The notes beneath the pieces are model-generated. The model saw nothing but the letters and a program-made list of their open reading frames with translations. It did no database searches and had not been told where the DNA came from. DNA of 47,587 nt. Source: SURF-13 sp041695325. GTDB taxonomy: Bacteria; Pseudomonadota; Gammaproteobacteria; SURF-13. Where the stretch lies: NCBI GenBank assembly GCA_041695325.1, contig JBGFRC010000040.1, forward strand, positions 1-47,587, written 5' to 3'. Made by a program: the position numbers and the translations under genes. Positions 7,501 to 15,095 of the stretch are shown here, piece after piece; positions within the stretch are counted from its first letter, which is position 1; each line of letters begins with the position of its first letter.

Positions 7501-8178
7501 CCGGCGGGTGACGATGGCGACTGCCGCGAAGCCCGCCAAAAGCACCAGCAGGAAGGCCATGCGCCGATCCTCGATCAGCGCCGCGCCCAGGTACACGGCC
7601 CACAGTGCGAACGGCAGTTCGGAGGCAAGCAGCACGGGCACGAACTTCGGCAGCGGGTAGCGGATGATGCCCAGTGCGAAGCTGGACATTTCGGAAGGCA
7701 GCGCCATCTTCAGGATCGCGACCTCGGCCATGCTCATCTGCACCGACAGCAGGTGGCCGTAGCGGTCCAGCGTGCGCGCGGCGACGAAGTACTCGGTCAC
7801 GCGCCTGCCGAAGCGGCGGCCGATGAAGTAGGCGAGGTTGCCGCCAATGAACCAGCCGCCCAGCAGCAGCAGCAGCGTCTCGCCCTGGCCCCAGGCATAC
7901 ACCGCCACGGGTACCAGCGCGACGCTGGAGAACAGCACCAGCAGCGCGGAGAGCGCCGCCAGCGCGACGAACGCCAGCCGGCTCGCCACCGGTTGGCGGG
8001 CGATGGCGTCCTTGCTGAGCTGCAGCGCCTCGTTGAAGGCGGCCTGCAGCGACACCGACAGCCACAGCAGGGCGGCTGCGCCGACGATCACGGCGACCAG
8101 CAGCGCATGACGACGGAGGGGATTCTGGATCACGGTTGGGAGCTTACCGGCGGATTCTTCCCGTGCGAGATCCTTCAT
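7483..8178 (-). CDS. TVP38/DedA-family (SNARE-associated) membrane protein
   Basis: 231 residues with several membrane helices (about 28-47, 70-95, 100-125, 185-205, 210-227) and the family core G-G-W-F-I-G-G-N-x-A-Y-F-I-G-R-R-F-G near 120-138. Family members are thought to act in membrane homeostasis or lipid flipping; the substrate cannot be told here. The gene appears intact. It is followed by, and overlaps, the nifQ remnant. It lies inside the segment bracketed by repeats R1 and R2. Confidence 0.75.
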   Translation of the reverse strand: MKDLAREESAGKLPTVIQNPLRRHALLVAVIVGAAALLWLSVSLQAAFNEALQLSKDAIARQPVASRLAFVALAALSALLVLFSSVALVPVAVYAWGQGETLLLLLGGWFIGGNLAYFIGRRFGRRVTEYFVAARTLDRYGHLLSVQMSMAEVAILKMALPSEMSSFALGIIRYPLPKFVPVLLASELPFALWAVYLGAALIEDRRMAFLLVLLAGFAAVAIVTRRLLRGR

Positions 8179-8297
8179 CCGGACAAATGGAAGCCATCAC
8201 TCTTGTCCCAAAACAGGTTATGACGACGGGCTATCCGGAGGTGTAGGGTATTGGTGAGCGACCAAGCACACCACCACCCGGGCGAAGGAGGCCCGCC

Positions 8298-8540
8298 GTG
8301 AGCGCATCATGCAGCATGTTCAGCCAGATACTCAAGTTGATTCTGTGCATCGAGTTTGAACGCATGGTCAAGGAGACCGGTTCCGAATACGCCGCCAAGG
8401 GTCAGTCGAGCTGGAGCCAGTTCGTCGTCATGATATTCTGCCAGTTGGGCTGTGCCCACCGCCTGCGCGAGATCGAGGGCGGATTAAAGAGCTGCAAAGG
8501 CAAGCTCGCGCACTTGGGCATCGAGGTGCCCGCCCGCACT
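8298..8540 (+). pseudogene. IS4-family transposase, N-terminal fragment
   Basis: The GTG-started frame reads MFSQILKLILCIEFERMVKE and continues through SSWSQFVVMIFCQLGCAHRL to KGKLAHLGIEVPAR, which is the N-terminal DUF4372-type domain of an IS4-family transposase. The match stops near 8540, where the sequence joins an IS3 remnant of opposite orientation. The DDE catalytic domain is absent, so the element is dead. Confidence 0.75.
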
Positions 8541-8544
8541 CCAG

Positions 8545-8846
8545 ACACATCGTCGCGATATCATGCGCATGCCGATGGTCGTTCATAAACCGGTACTTTC
8601 TTAGCCTCAACAAGTTCGGCTGTTTGCTGCTCGGTCTTGTCTGGCTGAACCGCTTTAACCCACTTGTATAGGCTGTGACCGGAGACGCCCAGACGTTCCG
8701 ATACTTCCGCAACTGAATAACCACGATCTATGACCTGACGAACCGCCTCGTCTTTGAATTCCGGGGTATAACGTTGACTGCTCATGGGTCTTCCTCCTAT
8801 GCTCGAATTTACGCCGGAGGGGTCTACTAGACCGGGGGAAGTCCAC
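8545..8846 (-). mobile_element. IS3-family insertion sequence remnant
   Basis: On the minus strand a frame starting at 8785 encodes the helix-turn-helix of an IS3-type orfA (SQRYTPEFKDEAVRQVIDRG, YSVAEVSERLGVSGHSLYKW), ending at LVEAKK (about 8594). The sequence then jumps to another frame and a piece of orfB (FMNDHRHAHDIATMC), showing an internal deletion, and is cut near 8545. The left terminus is probably TGGACTTCCCCCGG, reading inward from about 8846. The element lies between the IS4 fragment and a tail of serS. Confidence 0.7.
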
Positions 8847-8904
8847 GGGCGCCATCCGCGTGCCGCGCGCCCTGCAACCCTACCTGGGGGATGGAAAAAA
8901 ATAG
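8846..8904 (+). pseudogene. serS: serS 3'-terminal remnant (last ~19 codons of seryl-tRNA synthetase)
   Basis: Immediately after the IS3 terminus one frame reads GAIRVPRALQPYLGDGKK and stops at TAG (8902-8904). This resembles the conserved C-terminus of seryl-tRNA synthetase (pattern I-x-V-P-x-x-L-x-P-Y-L/M-G). The rest of the gene is not next to it, so an IS-associated deletion or rearrangement probably removed it. A 5' half of a tRNA-Ser gene lies 3.4 kb downstream. The match is short, so the assignment is probable rather than certain. Confidence 0.6.
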
Positions 8905-8936
8905 AGGCAAGCTAGCTGCTAGCCGCTACCCCGTTT

Positions 8937-8945
8937 TGCTATACT
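8937..8945 (+). promoter_or_regulatory. Extended -10 promoter upstream of the polysaccharide synthase
   Basis: TGCTATACT carries a TG dinucleotide one base before a good -10 hexamer. The -35 region is poor, as is common for extended -10 promoters. It lies about 45 nt before the GTG start of the synthase and just after the serS remnant. Confidence 0.4.
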
Positions 8946-8990
8946 CACTGGCAAATTCGGGGAGAGTCTCTGTCAAAGAGATCTAATAAA

Positions 8991-11228
8991 GTGGGGCCGG
9001 CTTCAAAAAGAGCAGTAACCTGGTTTCGGGCGCTGGTTGTACTCGCATTCATCCTTTACGCGCCTTACTACCTGATCTGGCGTCTGGGTACCTTCAATCC
9101 GGGAGCCCCGTTGTTTTCCTGGCTGATCTGGGGCGCCGAGGTATACGGTTACCTGACGGCGCTGCTGCACGTCTTCATGGTCAGCCGCCTGACGTCGCCC
9201 CAACCCGTCCCCCCGCCGCCGGGCCTCTCGGTGGATGTATTCATCCCCACCTACAACGAGAGCGTCAACCTGCTGCGCCATACGCTGCTGGCCGCCACGC
9301 GCATGGAATATCCGCACCAGACTTGGCTGCTGGACGACGGCAACCGCCCCGAGATGGCGGCGCTGGCGAAGGAGCTGGGGTGCCGCTACCTGGCGCGGAC
9401 CGAAAACACCGACGCCAAGGCGGGGAATCTCAATAACGCCCTGGCGCACAGCAAGGCGGATTTCGTGGCCGTGTTCGACGCCGACCACGTTCCGCACAAG
9501 GATTTCCTCGTCAAGACGCTGGGATTCTTCCGCGACGAGAAGGTCGCCTTTGTCCAGACGCCGCAGGATTTTTACAACCTCGACTCCTATCAGCACCGTC
9601 GCCATAAACGCCTGAGTTACGTCTGGACGGAGCAGTCGCTGTTTTTCCGCGTGATCCAGCGCGGCAAGGACCGCTGGAACGCGGCCTATTTCTGCGGCAG
9701 CTGCGCCGTGCTCCGGCGCCGCGCCTTGGACAGCATCGGCGGTTTCGCCACCGGCACGATCACGGAAGACATGCACACCTCCCTGCGCCTCCACAAGAAG
9801 GGCTACAAGGCGGTTTATTACCCTGAGAGTCTGGCGTTCGGCCTGGCCCCGGATTCGGTCCGCGCCTTCCTGCTGCAACGCCAGCGCTGGGGGCAGGGTG
9901 CGATGCAGGTGTGGCGCAAGGAGGGCATCTTGTTCACGCGCGGACTGACCCTGCCGCAACGCCTGAATTACCTGGCCTCGGTGCTGACCTATTTCGACGG
10001 CTGGCAGAAGGCGATTTTCTACGTGGCGCCGGCCGTGGTGCTGATCACGGGGGTGATGCCGATCAACGTGCTCGGCAAGGAATTCCTGCTGCATTTCATT
10101 CCGTTCTATTTATTGTGCTTCTGGGCCTACGAGGAGGCGGGACGCGGTTACGGCGGGACGGTGCTGACGGAACAATACAACATGGCGCGCTTCGCCACCT
10201 TCGCGCTCGCGACCCTCGGCGGCTTCGGGCGGCGCCTGAAGTTCAACGTCACCCAGAAGGTCAGCCTGGAACAGGACCGTCCTCGCACCGTTATCCCGCA
10301 GCTGTTCGTGTTGCTGCTGAGCGTCAGCGCCATCGTCATCGGCGCGGCGCTGTGGTGGTCGCACCGGCACCTGAGCCCCGGGGCGTTCTGGGCCAACGCC
10401 ATCTGGGCCGGCATCAACCTCGGGCTGGCCGGCGCCGTGGTGCGCTTCACGCTGCGGCGCAGGCACCGCCGGCGCGAGTACCGCTTCCCGATCCCGCTGC
10501 CCGCTTTCCTCGGCAGGCCGGAGGAAGGCAGGGCGCTCGGACTGGTGGGGGACATCTCGGCGGACGGCTGCCGTTTCATATGCGAGAAACCGGTGGCTGC
10601 CGGACGCCGCGTGCCCGGGGAAATCTTCCTGCCCAGCGGGCGCATGCCGTTCGTGGCCGCCGTCAGCCCTCATCAGAAGCCGGCGGCGTCCCCCCGGGAA
10701 AGAAGCCGCGCGGAAACGCCCGCGTCCGTGAACCGCGCACCGCGGCAAAAGCTCGAATACAGTCTGGAGTTTCGGTGGAACTCGGCCAACGACGCGGCCC
10801 AGCTCGAGAATTTTCTCTTCGGCTCGGACCTGCAATGGCGGATCCTCGACCTGCACGAGGGCGTGACCACGCCGGTGGCGTGGATCGTCGGACTGTTCGC
10901 TCCCGCGGAACGGGAAAAGGTTCCGGACATCAGGCCGAACGAATGGCTCCCGGTGATTTATCAGCCGTCCGGCACGGACAGCCAGCAGGACAAATTCGCC
11001 GTGTTGTCCCGTACCGACTGGACCAGGAAACCCGCCCGGATGGTCCTGTTCGAGCCGGTGCCGCCGGACACGCGTCTCAAGCTGTATATTTTCGGACACG
11101 TTCCACGCGACCGCGTGCAGGGAACGATCACCGAAATGCAGAAATTGCAGACGACCATCGCGGAAATCTACCTTTCACGCGTGATGCTGGAGCCCATAGA
11201 TACCGATGAAATCACCCACCAGTCGTAA
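8991..11228 (+). CDS. BcsA-like processive glycosyltransferase with a PilZ-type domain
   Basis: Inner-membrane family 2 glycosyltransferase that should polymerise a beta-linked glucan-like chain and push it across the membrane. 745 residues: two N-terminal membrane helices (about 11-30 and 40-65); catalytic domain with DDG (115-117), DAD (163-165), FFCGSCAV, TED (258-260) and QRQRW (296-300); further helices at about 340-380, 435-455 and 465-487. Then R494-x-x-x-R498 and DISADG (521-526), the two c-di-GMP-binding motifs of PilZ, so activation by c-di-GMP is likely. The start is taken at GTG 8991; there is no good ATG. It overlaps the BcsS-like gene downstream. No BcsB or BcsC is present nearby. 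Confidence 0.88.
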   Translation: MGPASKRAVTWFRALVVLAFILYAPYYLIWRLGTFNPGAPLFSWLIWGAEVYGYLTALLHVFMVSRLTSPQPVPPPPGLSVDVFIPTYNESVNLLRHTLLAATRMEYPHQTWLLDDGNRPEMAALAKELGCRYLARTENTDAKAGNLNNALAHSKADFVAVFDADHVPHKDFLVKTLGFFRDEKVAFVQTPQDFYNLDSYQHRRHKRLSYVWTEQSLFFRVIQRGKDRWNAAYFCGSCAVLRRRALDSIGGFATGTITEDMHTSLRLHKKGYKAVYYPESLAFGLAPDSVRAFLLQRQRWGQGAMQVWRKEGILFTRGLTLPQRLNYLASVLTYFDGWQKAIFYVAPAVVLITGVMPINVLGKEFLLHFIPFYLLCFWAYEEAGRGYGGTVLTEQYNMARFATFALATLGGFGRRLKFNVTQKVSLEQDRPRTVIPQLFVLLLSVSAIVIGAALWWSHRHLSPGAFWANAIWAGINLGLAGAVVRFTLRRRHRRREYRFPIPLPAFLGRPEEGRALGLVGDISADGCRFICEKPVAAGRRVPGEIFLPSGRMPFVAAVSPHQKPAASPRERSRAETPASVNRAPRQKLEYSLEFRWNSANDAAQLENFLFGSDLQWRILDLHEGVTTPVAWIVGLFAPAEREKVPDIRPNEWLPVIYQPSGTDSQQDKFAVLSRTDWTRKPARMVLFEPVPPDTRLKLYIFGHVPRDRVQGTITEMQKLQTTIAEIYLSRVMLEPIDTDEITHQS

Positions 11229-11970
11229 TTATTTCTTCATGTCGCCGGCAGTGTCATCGCTGTCGGTCGTTTCCGCGCTCTGCCTGTTGGGCGGCCTGAT
11301 GTGGCCGGGGCCGTCGCCGGCGCGGGAATGGCTTGGCCTCACCGGGGCGGAGCTGGCGGAGCGGGGCAATGCTTACGCCTTCGCCGGCGCAGTCGCGCCG
11401 CTCGCGTCGGATGCCGTCCTTGGCCGGGGCTGGGTGCAGCGTTACTGGCTGGATTGGGTGGAATACCGCTTCGACTCGGATGGGGAGCAAGTGCGGGCCC
11501 GGGCACCGGGGTTTTCCGCGTCTCTCGGTTATCAGAACGGCGACGGGACGGGCTCCTGGGCGGCTTATATCGGGGCCGGTTACCGCGATACCGATCTCAC
11601 GCCCGACCGGCCGAACGTGAAAGTGCGCGACGCCCAGAGCGCGCTTCTATTGCTGGCTGAAACCGACCGTCGCTTTGCCAAGGCATGGCGTTTTACCGGC
11701 GCGATCCAGTACGCCGCCGGTCCCGACAGCTACTGGTCGCGCGCCAAGTTTTTGCACAAACCATCCGTCGCCGCCTTCTGGAAAGGGGTGGAGATCGTTT
11801 TCCAGGGCGATCCCGACTACCAGGTCTACAAGCTGGGGCTGGTCCTCGATGAAGTACCCATGACCAGCCGGCTAGGCGTCAATCTCAAGCTGGGTGCGGT
11901 CAAGGCAAAAGGCCTCGAGACCGATGCCTATGCCGGTATCGAGCTGGTGGGCGTTTTCGGAAACAAATAG
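11206..11970 (+). CDS. BcsS-like outer-membrane/secretion accessory protein
   Basis: 254 residues with an N-terminal signal-like segment (VSALCLLGGLMWPG, then PSPARE) and alternating beta-rich strands with repeated aromatic/glycine patterns (WAAYIGAGYRDTDLT, YKLGLVLDEV, YAGIELVGVFG), resembling the BcsS family of small barrel proteins found beside some cellulose synthases. The start overlaps the synthase by 23 nt; an internal ATG at 11239 is an alternative. Translational coupling suggests the two products work together, perhaps with this one as the outer-membrane exit. The family assignment is from recall and moderately sure. Confidence 0.65.
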   Translation: MKSPTSRNYFFMSPAVSSLSVVSALCLLGGLMWPGPSPAREWLGLTGAELAERGNAYAFAGAVAPLASDAVLGRGWVQRYWLDWVEYRFDSDGEQVRARAPGFSASLGYQNGDGTGSWAAYIGAGYRDTDLTPDRPNVKVRDAQSALLLLAETDRRFAKAWRFTGAIQYAAGPDSYWSRAKFLHKPSVAAFWKGVEIVFQGDPDYQVYKLGLVLDEVPMTSRLGVNLKLGAVKAKGLETDAYAGIELVGVFGNK

Positions 11971-12018
11971 CAATTCTTCCCTGGCCCGGGTGTCCGGTTC
12001 TGGTCTATTCTCGCCTAT

Positions 12019-12257
12019 CAGGTTGTTGAAAAAGCCCTTCCATGGGCTTTTTCAACGCGCAAAGCGAACAGTGTCATTTTCGCTTTGCTCCATTTTTCAA
12101 GCACATGAAGCGTGCTTGAAAAATGGCGGTGCTTGCGGCGCTCTCGCATCCTGCTTCGCTTGCAAGGCCAGGGCAAGCCATCCTTGGCTTGCCCGCTCGC
12201 AGCAGTGCTGCTCGCCCCTGCACCGCACGCAGGCTGTTTCTCAACAGCCTGCTAACC
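12019..12257 (+). repeat. Structured repeat R2 (second copy of the four-hairpin element)
   Basis: Same order of parts as R1: GTTGAAAAAGCCC with GGGCTTTTTCAAC; GCAAAGCGAA with TTTTCGCTTTGC; TTTTTCAAGCAC with GTGCTTGAAAAA; and CAGGCTGTT with AACAGCCTG. It ends GCTAACC like R1. Base changes relative to R1 occur on both sides of each stem, so pairing is kept. Between the third and fourth hairpins R2 contains an extra module (M3), which makes it longer. R1 and R2 are direct repeats around the 4.9 kb between them. Confidence 0.8.
12146..12213 (-). repeat. Hairpin module M3, nested within R2
   Basis: Minus strand: GAG, hairpin GCAGC-ACT-GCTGC, linker GAGCG, hairpin GGGCAAGCC with loop AAGGAT closing on GGCTTGCCC (12171-12194, 9 bp perfect), then the tail TTGCAAGCGAAGCAGGATGC. 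It has the same layout as M1, M2 and M7. Confidence 0.7.
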
Positions 12258-12310
12258 TGAATGTTGGCCGCGCAAAAACCGGCTTACACTTGAAACCTTG
12301 AAACAGTCTT

Positions 12311-12347
12311 GGAGAGGTGGCTGAGTGGTTTAAGGCGGCGGTCTTGA
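12311..12347 (+). pseudogene. 5' half of a tRNA-Ser(UGA) gene
   Basis: GGAGAGGTGGCTGAGTGGTT and the following 17 bases reproduce the acceptor strand, D arm and 5' anticodon stem of tRNA-Ser. They end at CTTGA, just after the third anticodon base. The 3' half (A-rich anticodon loop end, variable arm, TTCGAATC, CCA) does not follow; repeat hairpins do. The breakpoint in the anticodon loop is where many tyrosine integrases cross over, so a lost integrated element is one possible cause. Confidence 0.75.
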
Positions 12348-12350
12348 CGA

Positions 12351-12480
12351 GGATCGCCGGGAGCGATCCCGGACAGCAAAGCGCAGCGACGCTGGCCCCG
12401 AAGGGGCGAGGTGCAGGGATGAGGCGGAGATCGGGCGCGCCACGGACGGCGCGCACTGGCTTTCAAGCGCAGCGGGACGC
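12351..12480 (+). repeat. Hairpin module cluster M4 directly after the tRNA-Ser half
   Basis: Hairpins in order: GGATCGC-CGGGA-GCGATCC (12351-12369); GCCCC-GAA-GGGGC (12395-12407); GCGCGCC with loop ACGGAC closing on GGCGCGC (12435-12454). Then the tail TTTCAAGCGCAGCGGGACGC (12461-12480). From here to 12700 there is no recognisable gene; an open frame at 12520-12708 is weakly hydrophobic and is not called. Confidence 0.65.
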
Positions 12481-12698
12481 GAAGCGAAGAAAGCGCCGAG
12501 CAAAACCGGCAGAACTTTTTTGTTGCAAGATTTAACGGAGGGCCGCGCGTCCCTGATCGCGCGGCTCGTTGGCGCGCTCGCCCTCGGCCTGCCGCACGGC
12601 TTCGCGGTGACCATGATCGTCGGCACTGTGATGCACTATGCAGCTCGACGTTTCGGTTTGCTTGTCGTCGGTTCTCATCCTGTTGAAGAAATCAACGT

Positions 12699-12748
12699 CC
12701 AAAAATAAAACGGGGCGCCTAAAAACAGGCGCCCCGTTTTATTTTTGG
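12699..12748 (-). terminator. Terminator after the tRNA-Ala/tRNA-Glu unit
   Basis: AAATAAAACGGGGCGCCT pairs with AGGCGCCCCGTTTTATTT across a 6-nt loop (AAAAAC), with T-runs on both sides, so it can stop transcription from either strand. On the minus strand it begins at the CCA end of tRNA-Glu. Confidence 0.85.
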
Positions 12749-12821
12749 CGTCCCCAAGGGGATTCGAACCCCTGTTGCCGCCGTGAAAGGGCAGTGTCCT
12801 AGGCCTCTAGACGATGGGGAC
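12746..12821 (-). tRNA. tRNA-Glu (anticodon UUC)
   Basis: The minus strand reads GTCCCCATCGTCTAGAGGCC, with anticodon loop CTTTCAC and T arm AGGGGTTCGAATCCCCT. The acceptor stem GTCCCC pairs with GGGGAC and CCA is encoded. Cotranscribed downstream of tRNA-Ala. Confidence 0.97.
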
Positions 12822-12852
12822 GGAAAATGGCATGTTTTAGTTTTGTGGTTAT

Positions 12853-12928
<76 letters not shown>

Positions 12929-12964
12929 CGATCATATGAAATGCGCGCAGCGCCTCAGCTCGGC

Positions 12965-13023
12965 ACCCTTTGCTTCGCTCCTCCCTCTCCCCGACGGGGA
13001 AATGGAGTGAGGGAGAGGGCAAT
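12965..13023 (-). repeat. GGGAGAGGG-type intergenic repeat
   Basis: On the minus strand a CCCTCTCCC-TCACTCC run is followed by a TTTCCCCGTCGGGGA hairpin, then GGGAGGAGCGAAGC. The same sequence type recurs at 14605-14650 on the plus strand, where it runs straight into module M5. It fills the gap between tRNA-Ala and gltX; no gene is seen there. Confidence 0.55.
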
Positions 13024-13124
13024 CCCTGCGCCTCCTGCTGATGCCTTCCGCAAAGTGAAATGCAAAATGCCTATTGTACGGGTTTCGCCAAGTTAGCGTC
13101 AATCATGACCGCTTCTTGAGTGCA

Positions 13125-14528
13125 TCAAGACGCGGTTTTTTCAATGTGCGCCAGGGCGTGGGTGATGCGCTGGCGGGTTTTTTCGCGCCCCAGTAGATGC
13201 ACGGTGACGTCTATGGGCGGGGAGGCGGTGCGCCCGGTGACCGCGACGCGCAGGGGTTGAGCGAGCTTACCCAAAGTGAGCCCGTGCGCCTCGGCGGTAG
13301 CGGTAATGATCTGGTGAATGGCGGCGGGTTGCCACGCGCTGAGCCCGCTCAAGCTGTCGCGCAGCGCGGCGAGGGGGGCGGCGAGTGGCGCGGAAAGGTG
13401 TTTGACGGCGCTTTCCTCGTACTGATCGAAATCCTTGTAGAAAATCGCGCTCGCCTCGGCCATTTCACGCAGGGTCTTGGCGCGCTCGCGCAGGGCCTTG
13501 ACCACTTCCACCAGGTCGGGGCCGGATACGGGATCTATGCCCAGCTTGCCCATGTGCCAGCTTAAATGATGCGCGACATGAGCCGGGTCGGAGGTTTTAA
13601 TATAGTGCTGGTTGAGCCACAGCAGCTTTTCGGTGTTGAAGGCGCTCGCGGCGCGGTGCACGTCCTTGATGTCGAACAGCTTTATCATCTCGTCGAGCGA
13701 GAAGATTTCCTGATCGCCGTGCGCCCAGCCCAGGCGCACCAGGTAATTGAGCAGCGCCTCCGGCAGGAAGCCGTCCTCGCGGTATTGCATCACGCTCACC
13801 GCGCCGTGGCGTTTGGACAGGCGCTGGCCGTCGCTGCCCAGGATCATCGGCACGTGTGAATAGAAGGGCGGCGTGGCGCCCAGCGCCTTGAGAATATTGA
13901 TCTGGCGCGGCGTGTTGTTGAGATGGTCGTCGCCGCGGATCACGTGCGTGACGCGCATGTCCCAGTCGTCCACCGCGACGGTAAAATTATACGTGGGCGC
14001 GCCGTCGGAACGAGCGATGATGAGATCGTCCAGCTCGCTGTTCTGAAACGCCACTTCGCCTCTGATCATATCGCGCACCACCACCTCACCTTCAAGCGGG
14101 TTTTTGAAGCGCACCACGGGGGGAACGCCGGATGGCGGCGTTTTCAAATCGCGGCAATGATGATCGTAACGCGGCTTTTCCTTGCGCGCCATCTGGCCGG
14201 CGCGCAGCGTCTCCAGACGCTCTTTGGAACAGTAACAGTAGTAGGCCTTGTCTTCTTTGAGCAGCTTGTCTATGGCCGCGCGGTAGTGTTCGCTGCGCTG
14301 GGTCTGGTAAAACGGACCTTCGTCGTATTCCAGCCCGAGCCATGTCATGCCTTCGAGTATGGCGTTGACCGACTCCGCCGTGGAGCGTGCAAGATCGGTG
14401 TCCTCGATGCGCAGAATGAACGCGCCGCCGTGCCTGCGCGCGTGCAGCCAGGAGTAAAGCGCGGTGCGCGCGCCGCCGACGTGCAGGTAACCGGTTGGGC
14501 TGGGAGCAAAACGGGTGCGAACGGTCAT
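13125..14528 (-). CDS. gltX: Glutamyl-tRNA synthetase
   Basis: Class I aminoacyl-tRNA synthetase charging tRNA-Glu (or tRNA-Glu and tRNA-Gln if non-discriminating). 467 residues, normal for bacteria. The HIGH-equivalent is PSPTGYLHVGGARTALYSW near residue 8; the KMSKS-equivalent is GQRLSKRHGAVSV near 240; a zinc-type insertion CYCSKERLE lies near 98. The C-terminal anticodon-binding domain is complete. It lies close to its substrate tRNA-Glu gene, both on the minus strand. Confidence 0.96.
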   Translation of the reverse strand: MTVRTRFAPSPTGYLHVGGARTALYSWLHARRHGGAFILRIEDTDLARSTAESVNAILEGMTWLGLEYDEGPFYQTQRSEHYRAAIDKLLKEDKAYYCYCSKERLETLRAGQMARKEKPRYDHHCRDLKTPPSGVPPVVRFKNPLEGEVVVRDMIRGEVAFQNSELDDLIIARSDGAPTYNFTVAVDDWDMRVTHVIRGDDHLNNTPRQINILKALGATPPFYSHVPMILGSDGQRLSKRHGAVSVMQYREDGFLPEALLNYLVRLGWAHGDQEIFSLDEMIKLFDIKDVHRAASAFNTEKLLWLNQHYIKTSDPAHVAHHLSWHMGKLGIDPVSGPDLVEVVKALRERAKTLREMAEASAIFYKDFDQYEESAVKHLSAPLAAPLAALRDSLSGLSAWQPAAIHQIITATAEAHGLTLGKLAQPLRVAVTGRTASPPIDVTVHLLGREKTRQRITHALAHIEKTAS

Positions 14529-14604
14529 GCAGGAGTGCCCAAAATAACCATTTTAGCAAAAATACCTTGATTTGACGCTGTGCGCGTCACACCGTAAAAT
14601 TCTT

Positions 14605-14690
14605 ATCCCCTCTCCCTCATTCCCTCTCCCCTGTCGGGAGAGGGAGAGCGAAGCGGCGAACGACCGGCCATGGATGGCCGGGCCGGTGTT
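14605..14690 (+). repeat. GGGAGAGGG repeat joined to hairpin module M5
   Basis: CCCCTCTCCC-type arms and GTCGGGAGAGGGA lead into GAGCGAAGCGGCGAACGA, then hairpin CCGGCC with loop ATGGAT closing on GGCCGG (14664-14681). In place of the usual module tail comes GTGTTT and the leader of tRNA-Val. The same order (module, GTGTTT, leader, tRNA-Val start) recurs at 24997-25111. Confidence 0.65.
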
Positions 14691-14740
14691 TCTTGGAAAT
14701 TTGCAGTCACGCCAAGGATGGCATAGCGACTGCTTGTACG

Positions 14741-14815
14741 GGGCGATTAGCTCAGCGGGAGAGCACTACCTTCACACGGTAGGGGTCGCTGGTTCAATCC
14801 CAGCATCGCCCACCA
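14741..14815 (+). tRNA. tRNA-Val (anticodon CAC)
   Basis: Acceptor GGGCGAT pairs with ATCGCCC; D arm AGCTCAGCGGGAGAGC; anticodon stem-loop CTACC-TTCACAC-GGTAG; T arm GCTGG-TTCAATC-CCAGC; encoded CCA. Bases 14741-14757 also occur as an isolated fragment at 25095-25111. Confidence 0.95.
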
Positions 14816-14832
14816 TTTACCAATCTGCCCGC

Positions 14833-14997
14833 TTAAACTTCGACCATCTCAAAATCTTCCTTGCTTGCGCCACAGTCCGGGCAGGTCCAGTTCGGCGGTA
14901 AATCATCCCATTTTGTGCCGGGCGGGATGCCGGCCTCCGGCAATCCCCGGGCTTCATCATAGATAAAGCCGCAGATAACACACATGTATTTTTTCAT
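14833..14997 (-). CDS. Rubredoxin (second copy)
   Basis: 54 residues on the minus strand: MKKYMCVICGFIYDEARGLP, then NWTCPDCGASKEDFEMVEV. Both Cys-x-x-Cys knuckles and the aromatic core are intact. It is closely similar to the rubredoxin at 5073-5249 but stands alone, divergent from thiD. It may serve another electron acceptor than rubrerythrin. Confidence 0.92.
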   Translation of the reverse strand: MKKYMCVICGFIYDEARGLPEAGIPPGTKWDDLPPNWTCPDCGASKEDFEMVEV

Positions 14998-15095
14998 GAA
15001 TAATTCAAACCGGGGGCGTTGTCCGCATTATTTTCTCACGTCCCGGCAACAATGCCTATCGCCCATGATAAAATGTTAAAAAATAGAGCAAGGCT

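Noticed and set aside
8428..8724. Long minus frame over the IS debris
   Set aside because: It only crosses pieces of two different IS frames; the parts belong to orfA and orfB fragments and not one protein.
12348..12540. A tRNA-Ser interrupted by an intron, with AAAACCG near 12498 as the 3' anticodon stem
   Set aside because: The short AAAACCG match is not followed by a variable arm, a TTCGAATC T-loop or an acceptor 3' strand.
12520..12708. 62-codon hydrophobic frame downstream of module M4
   Set aside because: No ribosome-binding site, no recognised domain, and it runs into the tRNA-Glu terminator. It might be a scrap of a transporter gene, but support is too thin.
14998..15095. TPP riboswitch upstream of thiD
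   Set aside because: No thi-box motif (CTGAGA ... ACCTGA-type) is seen and the gap is under 100 nt.
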